Of a stretch of 64,000 nucleotides of DNA, positions 10,327-19,300 are shown in pieces; positions within the stretch are counted from its first letter, which is position 1, and every line of letters starts with the position of its first letter. The notes under the pieces are model-generated. The model searched no databases. It had not been told where the DNA came from and saw only the letters and a program-made list of their open reading frames with translations. Source of the stretch: Saprospiraceae bacterium (GTDB taxonomy: Bacteria > Bacteroidota > Bacteroidia > Chitinophagales > Saprospiraceae); the NCBI GenBank assembly GCA_016710235.1, contig JADJLG010000001.1:1725501-1789500 (forward strand), written 5' to 3'. The translations under genes were made by a program, and so were the position numbers.

Positions 10327-10794
10327 ATGAATTCTGAAGCTTTTCTAAAAAACCATTATATGTCCGCAGTGCGTAGTATAGCGGCAGATCAAAAACCAAT
10401 GTGGGGATTAATGGATACCCAGAATATGGTGGAACATATGGCAGACGCATTTCGCAATGCGAATGGCAAGATAGTGTACACCGGCATACTGACCCAGGAG
10501 GAAAGAATTCCAAAGATGCAGGAGTTTATCATGAGCGACAAAGAGTTTAAGGAGAATACAAAGAACTTATTGCTGCCTGACCAGCCATTGCCTCACAGGC
10601 ACGGTAATCTGGATGATGCCTTGGCAGAATTAAACACAGAAGTGAATGATTTTCTTCAATTATTTGACCGACAACCCGAGCTCATCATTCGAAATCCTTT
10701 CTTTGGAGACCTGGATTTCGAGCATTGGAAAGCTTTGTTGGTCAAACACGCTCTGCACCATCTCAGACAGTTTGGTGTAAAGCCTGATTTATAG
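10327..10794 (+). CDS. DinB/DUF1569-like protein
   Basis: The 155-residue protein has no signal peptide and looks all-helical. It carries His residues in the places expected for the DinB/DUF1569 four-helix family: MVEHMADAF near the N-terminus, LPHRHGNLDD in the middle and KHALHHLRQFGV at the C-terminus. Members of the superfamily bind a divalent metal, and some act as thiol-dependent transferases, but the reaction here is unknown. The gene follows cphA closely, which may only reflect operon packing. Confidence 0.65.
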   Translation: MNSEAFLKNHYMSAVRSIAADQKPMWGLMDTQNMVEHMADAFRNANGKIVYTGILTQEERIPKMQEFIMSDKEFKENTKNLLLPDQPLPHRHGNLDDALAELNTEVNDFLQLFDRQPELIIRNPFFGDLDFEHWKALLVKHALHHLRQFGVKPDL

Positions 10795-10851
10795 GTTCAG
10801 ATTGACGTTTGATTTCGGCGGAGAGGTATGGTATTTCTGAGCATGGCAAAG

Positions 10852-10859
10852 TATCTTTG
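10852..10859 (+). promoter_or_regulatory. Bacteroidota-type -7 box upstream of ccsBA
   Basis: TATCTTTG fits the TAnnTTTG consensus and lies 24 bp before the GTG start of ccsBA. I see no clear TTTG -33 box at the usual distance, so this is a plausible but incomplete promoter. Confidence 0.45.
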
Positions 10860-10883
10860 CAGTAATCAAATTCCCCGTCACAC

Positions 10884-13800
10884 GTGTTAAAAAAGGTTCT
10901 AGATGGTCTGTTTTCTATGAAAGCAGGCATGCTGTATGTAGCTATTTTCGCCGTCTCTATTGCGGTGGCGACATTCATTGAAAATGATTTTGGAACCAGT
11001 GCTGCTCAAAAACTGGTCTTTAGGGCTCGATGGTTTGAGGTATTGATGTTTGTATTTGCAGCCAGTATTTTACGCAATATTTATTTACACAGGCTGATTC
11101 CACAGAAAAAATGGGCTTCTCTGACTTTTCATATGGCTATCATTTGTATTTTGGCTGGTGCGGCTGTGACCAGATTTTTTGGCTTTGAGGGGATGATGCA
11201 TATTCGTGAAGGGGATTCATCGTCGGAGTTTTTAAGTGCTGAGACGCATCTGAATTTTGCCATTCAGCAGAACGAAAAACTATATCGCATTTCTGAACCT
11301 GTATTGTTTGCATCATTGGGGAGAAATTCATTTGAACAGTCCTATCAGATCGGCGATCAACTTTTGCATACGCGCCTGGTTGGCTTCATCCCAAATCCTA
11401 AAAATAAACTGGAAGACAGTCCTGTAGGAAAACCGGTGATCAAAGTTGTTGTGGCAGGAAATTCAGGTAGAGAGGAGTTTTTTATTCCATTTGGAGACAA
11501 GGGAGTTTATGCCGGCACAAGGATCAATTTTGGGAATGAAGCGATGCCCGGATATCAAAATATATCTCTGGAAAATGATTCTCTCTTTATCACAACCGCA
11601 GAAGATGCCAATTATATGGTCATGGCCACTCAGGAGAAAGACAGTGTCAAAGCCGGAATCAAAAAACCCCTCAGACTGCGTGCATTGTATTCCATTGGAA
11701 ATGCAAACTTGGTGGTACCTGAATACAATTCAAAGGCGACTGTCAAAACATATTCTGAGAATAAGAAGATCAAAAATGAAAGTACCTCAGGCGTGATGCT
11801 GGAGATTTCTGACGGCAGCAATATAAAAGTATTGGAACTTTATGGGAGAAAAGGTGAAGAAGGTACACCACAAGTATTTGAAAATGAGAAAGTGAAAGTA
11901 GCAGTGAGCTATGGCTCCTCTGTAATGAAATTACCCTTTCAGTTGCACCTGAGAGATTTTCAGATGGACAGATATCCTGGAACAGATAATCCTTCATCTT
12001 ATGCCAGTGAAATTACTTTGGAGGACAATGAAAAACAAGTATTACGGGATCAGAGGATTTATATGAATCATATTTTGGATTATAGAGGATACCGCTTTTT
12101 TCAATCCTCATATGATCCTGATGAGAAAGGAACCTATCTCAGTGTCAATCATGATTTTTGGGGTACATGGATTTCTTACTTGGGATATTTTTTATTGACA
12201 TTGGGATTGATGATGATCTTTTTTTCAAAAAAGACGAGGTTTTCTTATCTGATACAAAAATTGGATCAAGTGCAAAATCGCGTGGTCAGTGTTGTTTTGA
12301 TCTTCCTCGTACCCGGATTTATTTATTCTCAAAGTATTCCCGATCCCGCAATTTCGAAAGATCATGCTGATGTGATTTCACGAATGATCATTCAGGATTT
12401 TAAAGGAAGGATGAAACCATTTCAGACTTCTGCAAGTGAAGTATTGAGGAAAATTTCCAAGAAATCGGAGCTTTATAATATGTCAGAGTCTCAACTGTTT
12501 TTTTCAATGATGATGCAACCGGAAGAATGGGAGAAAGTACCTCTGATTGATGCCGGTTCACATCCAGATATTTTAAAATTGTTGAATGCAGAAAAAGGCT
12601 TGGTCGCCTATCAGAAATTTTTTGATGATAAAGGTGAGTATATCTTAAAGGAGCAGGTTCGCAATGCGCAACATATGAATCCAAAAGATCAGGGGACTTT
12701 CGAAAAAGCAATCGTCAAGTTGGATGAAAAGCTGAATATCGCCAATATGATTTTTACCGCTCGGATATTGAAAGTATTTCCGGTAGAAGGCGATCAGAAT
12801 AATACCTGGGTTTCACCTTCAGATATTTCGGGAAAAAGTCCGACAGATGATCAGTTTGGATTTGCCAGAGCATTTATTACCAATTATTTTCCTGCTATCC
12901 AGCAAGCGTTGGACACGAAAGATTATTCGGTAGCGAATGATTGGTTGAGGCAGTTGCACGAGGAGCAGCTTAGGGTTTCCGGCAGAGTAGTGCCTTCAGA
13001 TTCGAAGGTCAAAGCAGAACTTTTATTTAATCAGCTTTCGGTTTTTTCGAAATTGCGAAATGTGTATAGTTTACTGGGGATCATAGTATTATTTGTTTTT
13101 TTATACAATGCTATCACGCACAAGCTCAATGCAAAAAAGTTGGCTTCCATCGTTTTGTACATTATGATAGGGGCATTTGTTTTTCATACGATCGGCCTGG
13201 CACTTCGCTGGTTTATTTCAGGACATGCGCCCTGGACCAATGGTTATGAATCGATGATTTATATTGCATGGACAACGGTATTGGCAGGTTTGATTTTTTC
13301 GAGGAAAAGCCTTGGAGGATTGGCGGCGACATGCGTGTTGGCAGCCACAATATTGTTGGTAGCAGGGATGAGTTGGTTAGACCCTGAAATCACACCATTG
13401 GTGCCGGTCTTAAATTCGTACTGGCTCACGATACATGTATCTATGGAAGCCGGATCTTACGGATTTTTGCTGTTAGGTGCAGTGATCGGAATGATGAATC
13501 TGATACTGATGATCGCCGCTAGACCGTCCAATATTGAAAGAATAAAACCGGCGATTGTTGAACTGACCATCATCAGTGAAATCACGGTCACCGGAGGATT
13601 GATCATGGTAAGTATCGGTACTTATCTTGGTGGTGTGTGGGCAAATGAATCCTGGGGAAGATATTGGGGTTGGGATGCCAAAGAAACCTGGGCTCTTGTG
13701 ACGACTTTGGTATATGCATTTATTTTGCACATGAGATTTATTCCAGGGCTCAAATCCATTTTCGCATATAACCTGGCGACATTATTTGGATTTGCGACGG

Positions 13801-13976
13801 TAATCATGACTTATTACGGAGTGAATTATTATTTGTCCGGATTACATTCTTATGCTGCAGGAGATCCTGTACCTATTCCTCCACAAGTCTATTATACTAC
13901 CTTATTTCTTGTCGTGCTGAGTGTGTTTGCCTTTTTCAATTATAGAAAACAGTTTGATAAGAATTTTATCGTGTGA
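10884..13976 (+). CDS. ccsBA: Fused cytochrome c biogenesis protein CcsBA (ResB-CcsA)
   Basis: The 1030-residue membrane protein begins with a GTG start and a ResB-like region: N-terminal membrane helices at about 10-110, then a large periplasmic part with LPFQLHLRDFQMDRYPG. The C-terminal CcsA part has HTIGLALRWFISGHAPWTNG near residue 770 and the tryptophan-rich WWD heme-handling motif (SWGRYWGWDAKETW) near 920. System II CcsBA exports heme and attaches it to CXXCH motifs of c-type cytochromes in the periplasm. The gene converges, 8 bp away, on an operon with two giant multiheme cytochromes, which would be obvious clients. Confidence 0.93.
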   Translation: MLKKVLDGLFSMKAGMLYVAIFAVSIAVATFIENDFGTSAAQKLVFRARWFEVLMFVFAASILRNIYLHRLIPQKKWASLTFHMAIICILAGAAVTRFFGFEGMMHIREGDSSSEFLSAETHLNFAIQQNEKLYRISEPVLFASLGRNSFEQSYQIGDQLLHTRLVGFIPNPKNKLEDSPVGKPVIKVVVAGNSGREEFFIPFGDKGVYAGTRINFGNEAMPGYQNISLENDSLFITTAEDANYMVMATQEKDSVKAGIKKPLRLRALYSIGNANLVVPEYNSKATVKTYSENKKIKNESTSGVMLEISDGSNIKVLELYGRKGEEGTPQVFENEKVKVAVSYGSSVMKLPFQLHLRDFQMDRYPGTDNPSSYASEITLEDNEKQVLRDQRIYMNHILDYRGYRFFQSSYDPDEKGTYLSVNHDFWGTWISYLGYFLLTLGLMMIFFSKKTRFSYLIQKLDQVQNRVVSVVLIFLVPGFIYSQSIPDPAISKDHADVISRMIIQDFKGRMKPFQTSASEVLRKISKKSELYNMSESQLFFSMMMQPEEWEKVPLIDAGSHPDILKLLNAEKGLVAYQKFFDDKGEYILKEQVRNAQHMNPKDQGTFEKAIVKLDEKLNIANMIFTARILKVFPVEGDQNNTWVSPSDISGKSPTDDQFGFARAFITNYFPAIQQALDTKDYSVANDWLRQLHEEQLRVSGRVVPSDSKVKAELLFNQLSVFSKLRNVYSLLGIIVLFVFLYNAITHKLNAKKLASIVLYIMIGAFVFHTIGLALRWFISGHAPWTNGYESMIYIAWTTVLAGLIFSRKSLGGLAATCVLAATILLVAGMSWLDPEITPLVPVLNSYWLTIHVSMEAGSYGFLLLGAVIGMMNLILMIAARPSNIERIKPAIVELTIISEITVTGGLIMVSIGTYLGGVWANESWGRYWGWDAKETWALVTTLVYAFILHMRFIPGLKSIFAYNLATLFGFATVIMTYYGVNYYLSGLHSYAAGDPVPIPPQVYYTTLFLVVLSVFAFFNYRKQFDKNFIV

Positions 13977-13984
13977 GGCTCAAA

Positions 13985-14749
13985 TTATTTTTTTTTCGCG
14001 TCTTCCATGATAATGTCATATTTATATCCTGCGCCAAAATCTTTTTGAAGGGAAATGACTCCTTCAAAAACAACTTTATCTCCTACCTGGATCTGGTCTT
14101 GTGAAGTGATGGTCAGGTCTAGATTTTTGCCATCGTGGGTAGATCCGTCCTGGATGTGAAACCAATTCCTGTTCATGATTTGATAGTTTGCTTTGACACA
14201 GCTGCCACTGACGATAATTTTCTTCTGGTTGAAGTTGTTTTTATTTTTAAAAAGATCACTGAGTTTTATTCTATTAGGAACGTCGATTGATTCAATTTTA
14301 GTTGCAGGGCTTGTTGGATTTTGAGTAGAGGCAGATTGAGAAATATTCCCACCCGGATGCTCTGATTGGTCTATGATGTTTCCTACCAAATATAAGACCG
14401 GAAATGTACGTTTGAATTCCTGACTATAGAAATCCGTTTTTTTCAAACCATTGCGATAATAATATGTGTTTCCGATTTTAATGTCTCGCTTTGCTACGGC
14501 GATCCAAAACTCTTCTTTGTTTTCGGTGACCAGTATGTATGTATATCTTTCTGTCTCTAGAGTTTCTTTAGCTACAACCTGATGTACATCTGCTCCAACC
14601 GGTCCTTTAGCAGATGCGTTCATTTCCGTTTGTGCTTCCAACTTTTGGATTGGCGGTTCTGCTTTTGAGACTTCTTCTACCACTTTTGGTTTAGAATTGC
14701 AGGACATGAGGGCGAAAATTGCAAATGAAAATAAGAAAGCGGATTTCAT
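13985..14749 (-). CDS. OB-fold lipoprotein of the multiheme operon
   Basis: The 254-residue product has a lipoprotein signal (MKSAFLFSFAIFALMSC, lipobox LMSC) and a C-terminal OB-fold-like domain at about 165-254 (RNWFHIQDGSTHDGKNLDL, VGDKVVFEGVISLQKDFGAG). This domain type is seen near periplasmic cytochrome genes in other bacteria. Its ATG overlaps the stop of the beta-barrel gene by 4 bp, so it is the last gene of the multiheme operon. It may be a periplasmic or outer-membrane accessory factor for the cytochromes. Its exact role is unknown. Confidence 0.75.
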   Translation of the reverse strand: MKSAFLFSFAIFALMSCNSKPKVVEEVSKAEPPIQKLEAQTEMNASAKGPVGADVHQVVAKETLETERYTYILVTENKEEFWIAVAKRDIKIGNTYYYRNGLKKTDFYSQEFKRTFPVLYLVGNIIDQSEHPGGNISQSASTQNPTSPATKIESIDVPNRIKLSDLFKNKNNFNQKKIIVSGSCVKANYQIMNRNWFHIQDGSTHDGKNLDLTITSQDQIQVGDKVVFEGVISLQKDFGAGYKYDIIMEDAKKK

Positions 14750-16374
14750 TTTTTTACTTTATTTTTTTTATTATCAAATCTAAAGTTTATCGAAGTAAAC
14801 ATTCTTTGAGACTGTACTGTGGGTGTTTTATCCCATTCAAAATTCATAGAGAAATACAATCTTCTACTGAGGTACAAATATAGAGTGGTACCAAGGATAT
14901 GTTGGTTGATTTTATTTTCCTGATTCAGATAGTTGTATTGATTGATTCTATAGGATAACTCTATGTTTGCTTTGGACTTGAATAAGTCGCGACTGATTCG
15001 TCCGCCATAAGTCAGCCCTTTTATGTAATCAGTCTCCAGATTCTGAAATTGCAGTGAGCAGTTTATTTTGGATTTGAGCAGGTTAGGTAGATACAAATAA
15101 GCCAAAAATGTTTTATTGGGTTTAGAGTGTCCTTGAAAACGCAAAAACTGACTGAGATTGAGAGAAACATTTTTGAGAATTTGCCAGGAAACTTGTGCGC
15201 GGAAACCTTGTCTCGTCTCTTGAGCCAGGAGTTGATCTATGATGTGAAAATAAGTTTCATAATAAATTACATTTTTGCGATTGTCATAGGAAATACTAGC
15301 GGAGATCTTGCGTGAGAATCTATATCTTACTTGTGAATAAATACTGGTCAATCTGATTTGATTTGATGTACTGCTGTCCGTTTTACTGTAATGATCAAGT
15401 TCAACTGATCCGAAGCAAAATAATTTATTTGCCAGGATGCCATTGTATTGAAAATAACTGAATCTTCGATCAGTCAATTGATGATATCTCTGTTCAATAA
15501 ACGCTGCTGAGAATTGATGTGTTTTTTTTGTGTTTTGATAAGCCAAAACAACTCCCGCTTGCGGCAGACGAATATTGTAACCATAGTCCTGAAAATGGGG
15601 ACGACTCCCTGCTAATATACCGGCACTGAAATTTTTTATTTTCCAATCATATTGAAGACCATCTATCACACCCATGGCAGCAATATTAGGATTTATTCTT
15701 CTTCCAATCCAGAGCTGATGATTTGAGTTCAACTTGTAATTTAAGGATAAAGAATATATTTTTAAATCGTCAAAAAAGTCATTATTCAATTGATCTAAGC
15801 CATATCTGTGCCTGTAAGAAAGGTAATATTCCAGGGACAGTTTAGTTTCTTTGATGTTCATCCAGTTCAAGGAAGTTGTAACTCTTATACCTGTAGATCT
15901 GGAGTCAAATGCCTGGCTTAAATCATTGTAAGCGGAAAAATTTATTTTTCCGGAAAGAAGTTCAGTTTGTTGCTTTTGGGTAGAGATGGGCATTTTGGAA
16001 GTGTCGGGCGAAACCATTGAATTCGATTGTATCTTTTTTGAATGAATCAATGAATCTGTTGTTCCAAACAATTTTACCAATCTAAATGCATAAACCTTAT
16101 CTCCGGCTTGCAAAGTGGTCAGAGTATCAATGGATTTGCATACACAGGAATTAGAAGAAGTATTGAGGACTATTAAAGTCGGTTTAAAAGATTGTTGCGG
16201 TTTGTAGTATAATGTGTCGCCTGACTTTATTCCGCTGGTATTATCAAAACGACAATACATGTGCTGGCTGTTTAAAAAACTGACAAAGCCCTCTTTGATG
16301 ATAGTGCTGTCCTGTGCATGACTGAAAGACAAAAAAGCCAAAATAAACAAATAGATAAAACTCGATTTTTTCAT
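14746..16374 (-). CDS. Outer-membrane beta-barrel of the multiheme operon
   Basis: The product has about 542 residues from the ATG at 16374, which is preceded by AGAAGG and gives a clean signal peptide (MKKSSFIYLFILAFLSFSHAQ). A TTG six codons upstream is less likely. After a short N-terminal beta domain, about residues 150-540 show alternating amphipathic strands (LNWMNIKETKLSLEYYLSY, YQVRYRFSRKISASISYD type patterns) and end near an aromatic strand, as in outer-membrane porins. It follows the 58-CXXCH gene by 14 bp. I infer a porin that could house or anchor cytochromes, like the barrel of porin-cytochrome conduits. No sequence similarity to MtrB/PioB was tested. Confidence 0.75.
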   Translation of the reverse strand: MKKSSFIYLFILAFLSFSHAQDSTIIKEGFVSFLNSQHMYCRFDNTSGIKSGDTLYYKPQQSFKPTLIVLNTSSNSCVCKSIDTLTTLQAGDKVYAFRLVKLFGTTDSLIHSKKIQSNSMVSPDTSKMPISTQKQQTELLSGKINFSAYNDLSQAFDSRSTGIRVTTSLNWMNIKETKLSLEYYLSYRHRYGLDQLNNDFFDDLKIYSLSLNYKLNSNHQLWIGRRINPNIAAMGVIDGLQYDWKIKNFSAGILAGSRPHFQDYGYNIRLPQAGVVLAYQNTKKTHQFSAAFIEQRYHQLTDRRFSYFQYNGILANKLFCFGSVELDHYSKTDSSTSNQIRLTSIYSQVRYRFSRKISASISYDNRKNVIYYETYFHIIDQLLAQETRQGFRAQVSWQILKNVSLNLSQFLRFQGHSKPNKTFLAYLYLPNLLKSKINCSLQFQNLETDYIKGLTYGGRISRDLFKSKANIELSYRINQYNYLNQENKINQHILGTTLYLYLSRRLYFSMNFEWDKTPTVQSQRMFTSINFRFDNKKNKVKK

Positions 16375-16388
16375 GCTCCCCTTCTCAA

Positions 16389-19300
16389 TCAATTATCTCC
16401 ATCGGGATGGCAACTGTAGCAAGCATTGCTATTGTATTGATAACCACTTACCCCATTATGGTCAGGATTCGTGTTTCCAGCAGTGTGACAACCCAAACAG
16501 TTGAAAACGGTATAGTTCGATGAATTGGGATGACACTGAGAGCAGGTATTCCATTTATTGTCGTGTTTGCCCGAATAAATTGGGAAATAGGCTCCATCAT
16601 GGTCAAATGTTGAAGGATCCCAGGCAGATTGCGAGTGGCAATTCTCACAAGTTGTCGGAAACTGAGCTTGGCTATGGTTCGGATTATTGGTGCCATTATA
16701 ATCAGATTGGTGGCAGCCATAACAGGTATTTGGAGTATTGCTGTAATTGCCGGAATGACACTGGGTACAATTATTTTTGATCAAGGCGTGGGCTCCCAAT
16801 AATGGATAATAATTGTCATGGATATCAAAGCTTGCCGGCGTCCATTGACCTGACGTGCTGTGACAATCTTCACATTGCAATGGGATATTTAGTGTTTTAT
16901 GATTTGGGTTCGTTGCATTGTTGTAATCCGACAAATGGCAGCCACTGCAATTGCTTGGTGTGTTATTGTAATTTCCCTGATGGCAAGCCGCGCAGTTGTC
17001 TGCAATTTTTAAATGTTCGCCATCTATGACCCAGATTCTGTTGTGATCATCAAATTTTGCAGGCTTCCAGTCCGGAGTAAGGTTGGTATGGCATTGTTCA
17101 CAATCTGTCTGAAATCCTACAGAGTTGTGATTTGGGTTGGTGCTATTATTATAATCGCTTTGGTGGCAACCATAACAGTTATTTGGGGTGTTACTGTAAC
17201 CATTTTGGTGACATGCAGTGCAATTATTAGCAACTTTTAAATGCTCGCCATCGATGACCCAGATTCTGTTGTGATCGTCAAATTTTGCAGGTTTCCAGCC
17301 CGGCGCAGTGGTATGACATTGTGCGCAATCATTGGAGAAGCTTAATGCCTTATGATCCGGATCATTTGATTGGTCGAAATCCGATTTATGACATTCAAAA
17401 CAATCCGTTGGAGTATTTTGAAACCCGTTTTTGTGGCAGCTTTTACAATCTGTTTGAATATGTGCCCCTGTCAATGGAAATGCGCTTTGGTTGTGATCAA
17501 ATGCCATATTTTTTTCACCGGTCGGATGGCATCCCAAACAGGCAAAGTCCTGATAGACGTAGCCACCAATACCTGGGTGTTGTTGGTCGGTCTCCGGATT
17601 TTTGTGACATGAAATACAGGTAAATTGCTTGAAGTCAGAAGGATTCAAATGACAATCCATACACTGACTCCAGTGGGGTTTGTGTGTGCCTGAGTAAATA
17701 GGAAAATACAAGCCATCATGATTGAAAGTTGACGGCGACCACCTATTTTGCCCGTGGCACGGGGTACAATCTGTTGGAAACTGAGCAGCCTGGTGATTTG
17801 GATTGGTAGTATTATTATAATCACCCTGATGGCAGCCTACACAGGTGTTTGGAGTATTCGTGTAATTGCCATTGTGGCACTGAATACAGTCATTCCCAAT
17901 TGTCTTATGTGCACCTTGAAGCACATAATAATCGTCATGAACGTCAAATTTTGCCGGTGCCCAACTCGGAGCAGTTGTATGGCAACTTGCGCAATCAGTA
18001 GATATTCCCAGATTTTTGTGTGGAGGATTCTGCGAAGTTTCATGATCTGTCAAGTGACAGCCCACACAGGTATTTGGAGTGTTGTTATAGCCATTCTGAT
18101 GGCACTTATTGCAATCATTTTTGATCAGTGAGTGGGCTCCTGTTAAAGGATAAAGAGCGTCATGGTTGTCAAACTTGGCAGGACTCCATCCCGGGTTGGT
18201 AGTATGGCAGAGGGAACATTCTTTGCTAATACCCAATTGAACGTGGTTTGGATCGCGGCTTGCCTCAAAGTCCTTGTTATGACAGTCCTGACACAAACTT
18301 GAGGTCCCTTTGTAACCCGATTGATGACACTCGAGACAGTTTGCAGTCATATGCGCACCTGTCAGAGGAAATGCAGTGGCATTGTGGTCAAATTTGAAAT
18401 CCGCATCACCTGTAGGGTGGCAAGCAAAGCAAGCATTATTATCGTAAACATATCCACCTACGGTCTTGTGTTGCTCGTCTGTTTCCGGATTATTGTGGCA
18501 AGCCAGGCAACTGAATTGCGAAAAATTAGTGGGATTGGTATGACATTCTATACATTGAGTCCACACACCTTTATGTTTCCCTGAAAATACCGGAAAAAAC
18601 ATGCCATCATGGTCAAACTGTGTCGGCATCCATGCGGATTCATTGTGACAACTTGCACAATCTTCAGGAAATTGTGCTGTTTTATGGTTTGGATTTGTCG
18701 TCTGATCGTATTCTGTTTTGTGGCAGCCCACGCAGGTATTCGGGGTATTTGTGAAGCCGTTTTGGTGACATTTTTTACAATCCATGGCGATCTGCTTGTG
18801 TGCACCTTTTAATACATAATATTGGTCATGGATATCGAATTTTGCCGGTGCCCAACCCGGATTTGTAGTATGACAACCCGAACAATCTTTGGACAGTCCT
18901 AACTGAAGGTGATTTGGGTCTTGGCTGCTCTCAAAGTCCTTGGTATGGCAGTCCTGACATAAACTAGATGTTCCTTTGAAGCCGGATGAATGACACTCAA
19001 GGCAATTTACAGCCTGGTGTGCACCTGTAAGAGGAAATGCAGTGGCATTGTGGTCAAATTTGAAATCCGCATCACCTGTAGGGTGACATGCGAAGCAGGC
19101 ATTGTCTTGATATAAGTAACCATTTACAGTGGTATGCTTCTGATCAGTTTCAGGATTGGTGTGACAGCCGATGCAAGTAAATTGTTGATAATTCTGTTGA
19201 TTTTTATGGCATTCAATGCATTGAGTCCAAACACCCTTGTGCTTACCAGAATATATTGGAAAGTAAGATCCATCGTGATTGAAAGTAGCTGGCACCCATG

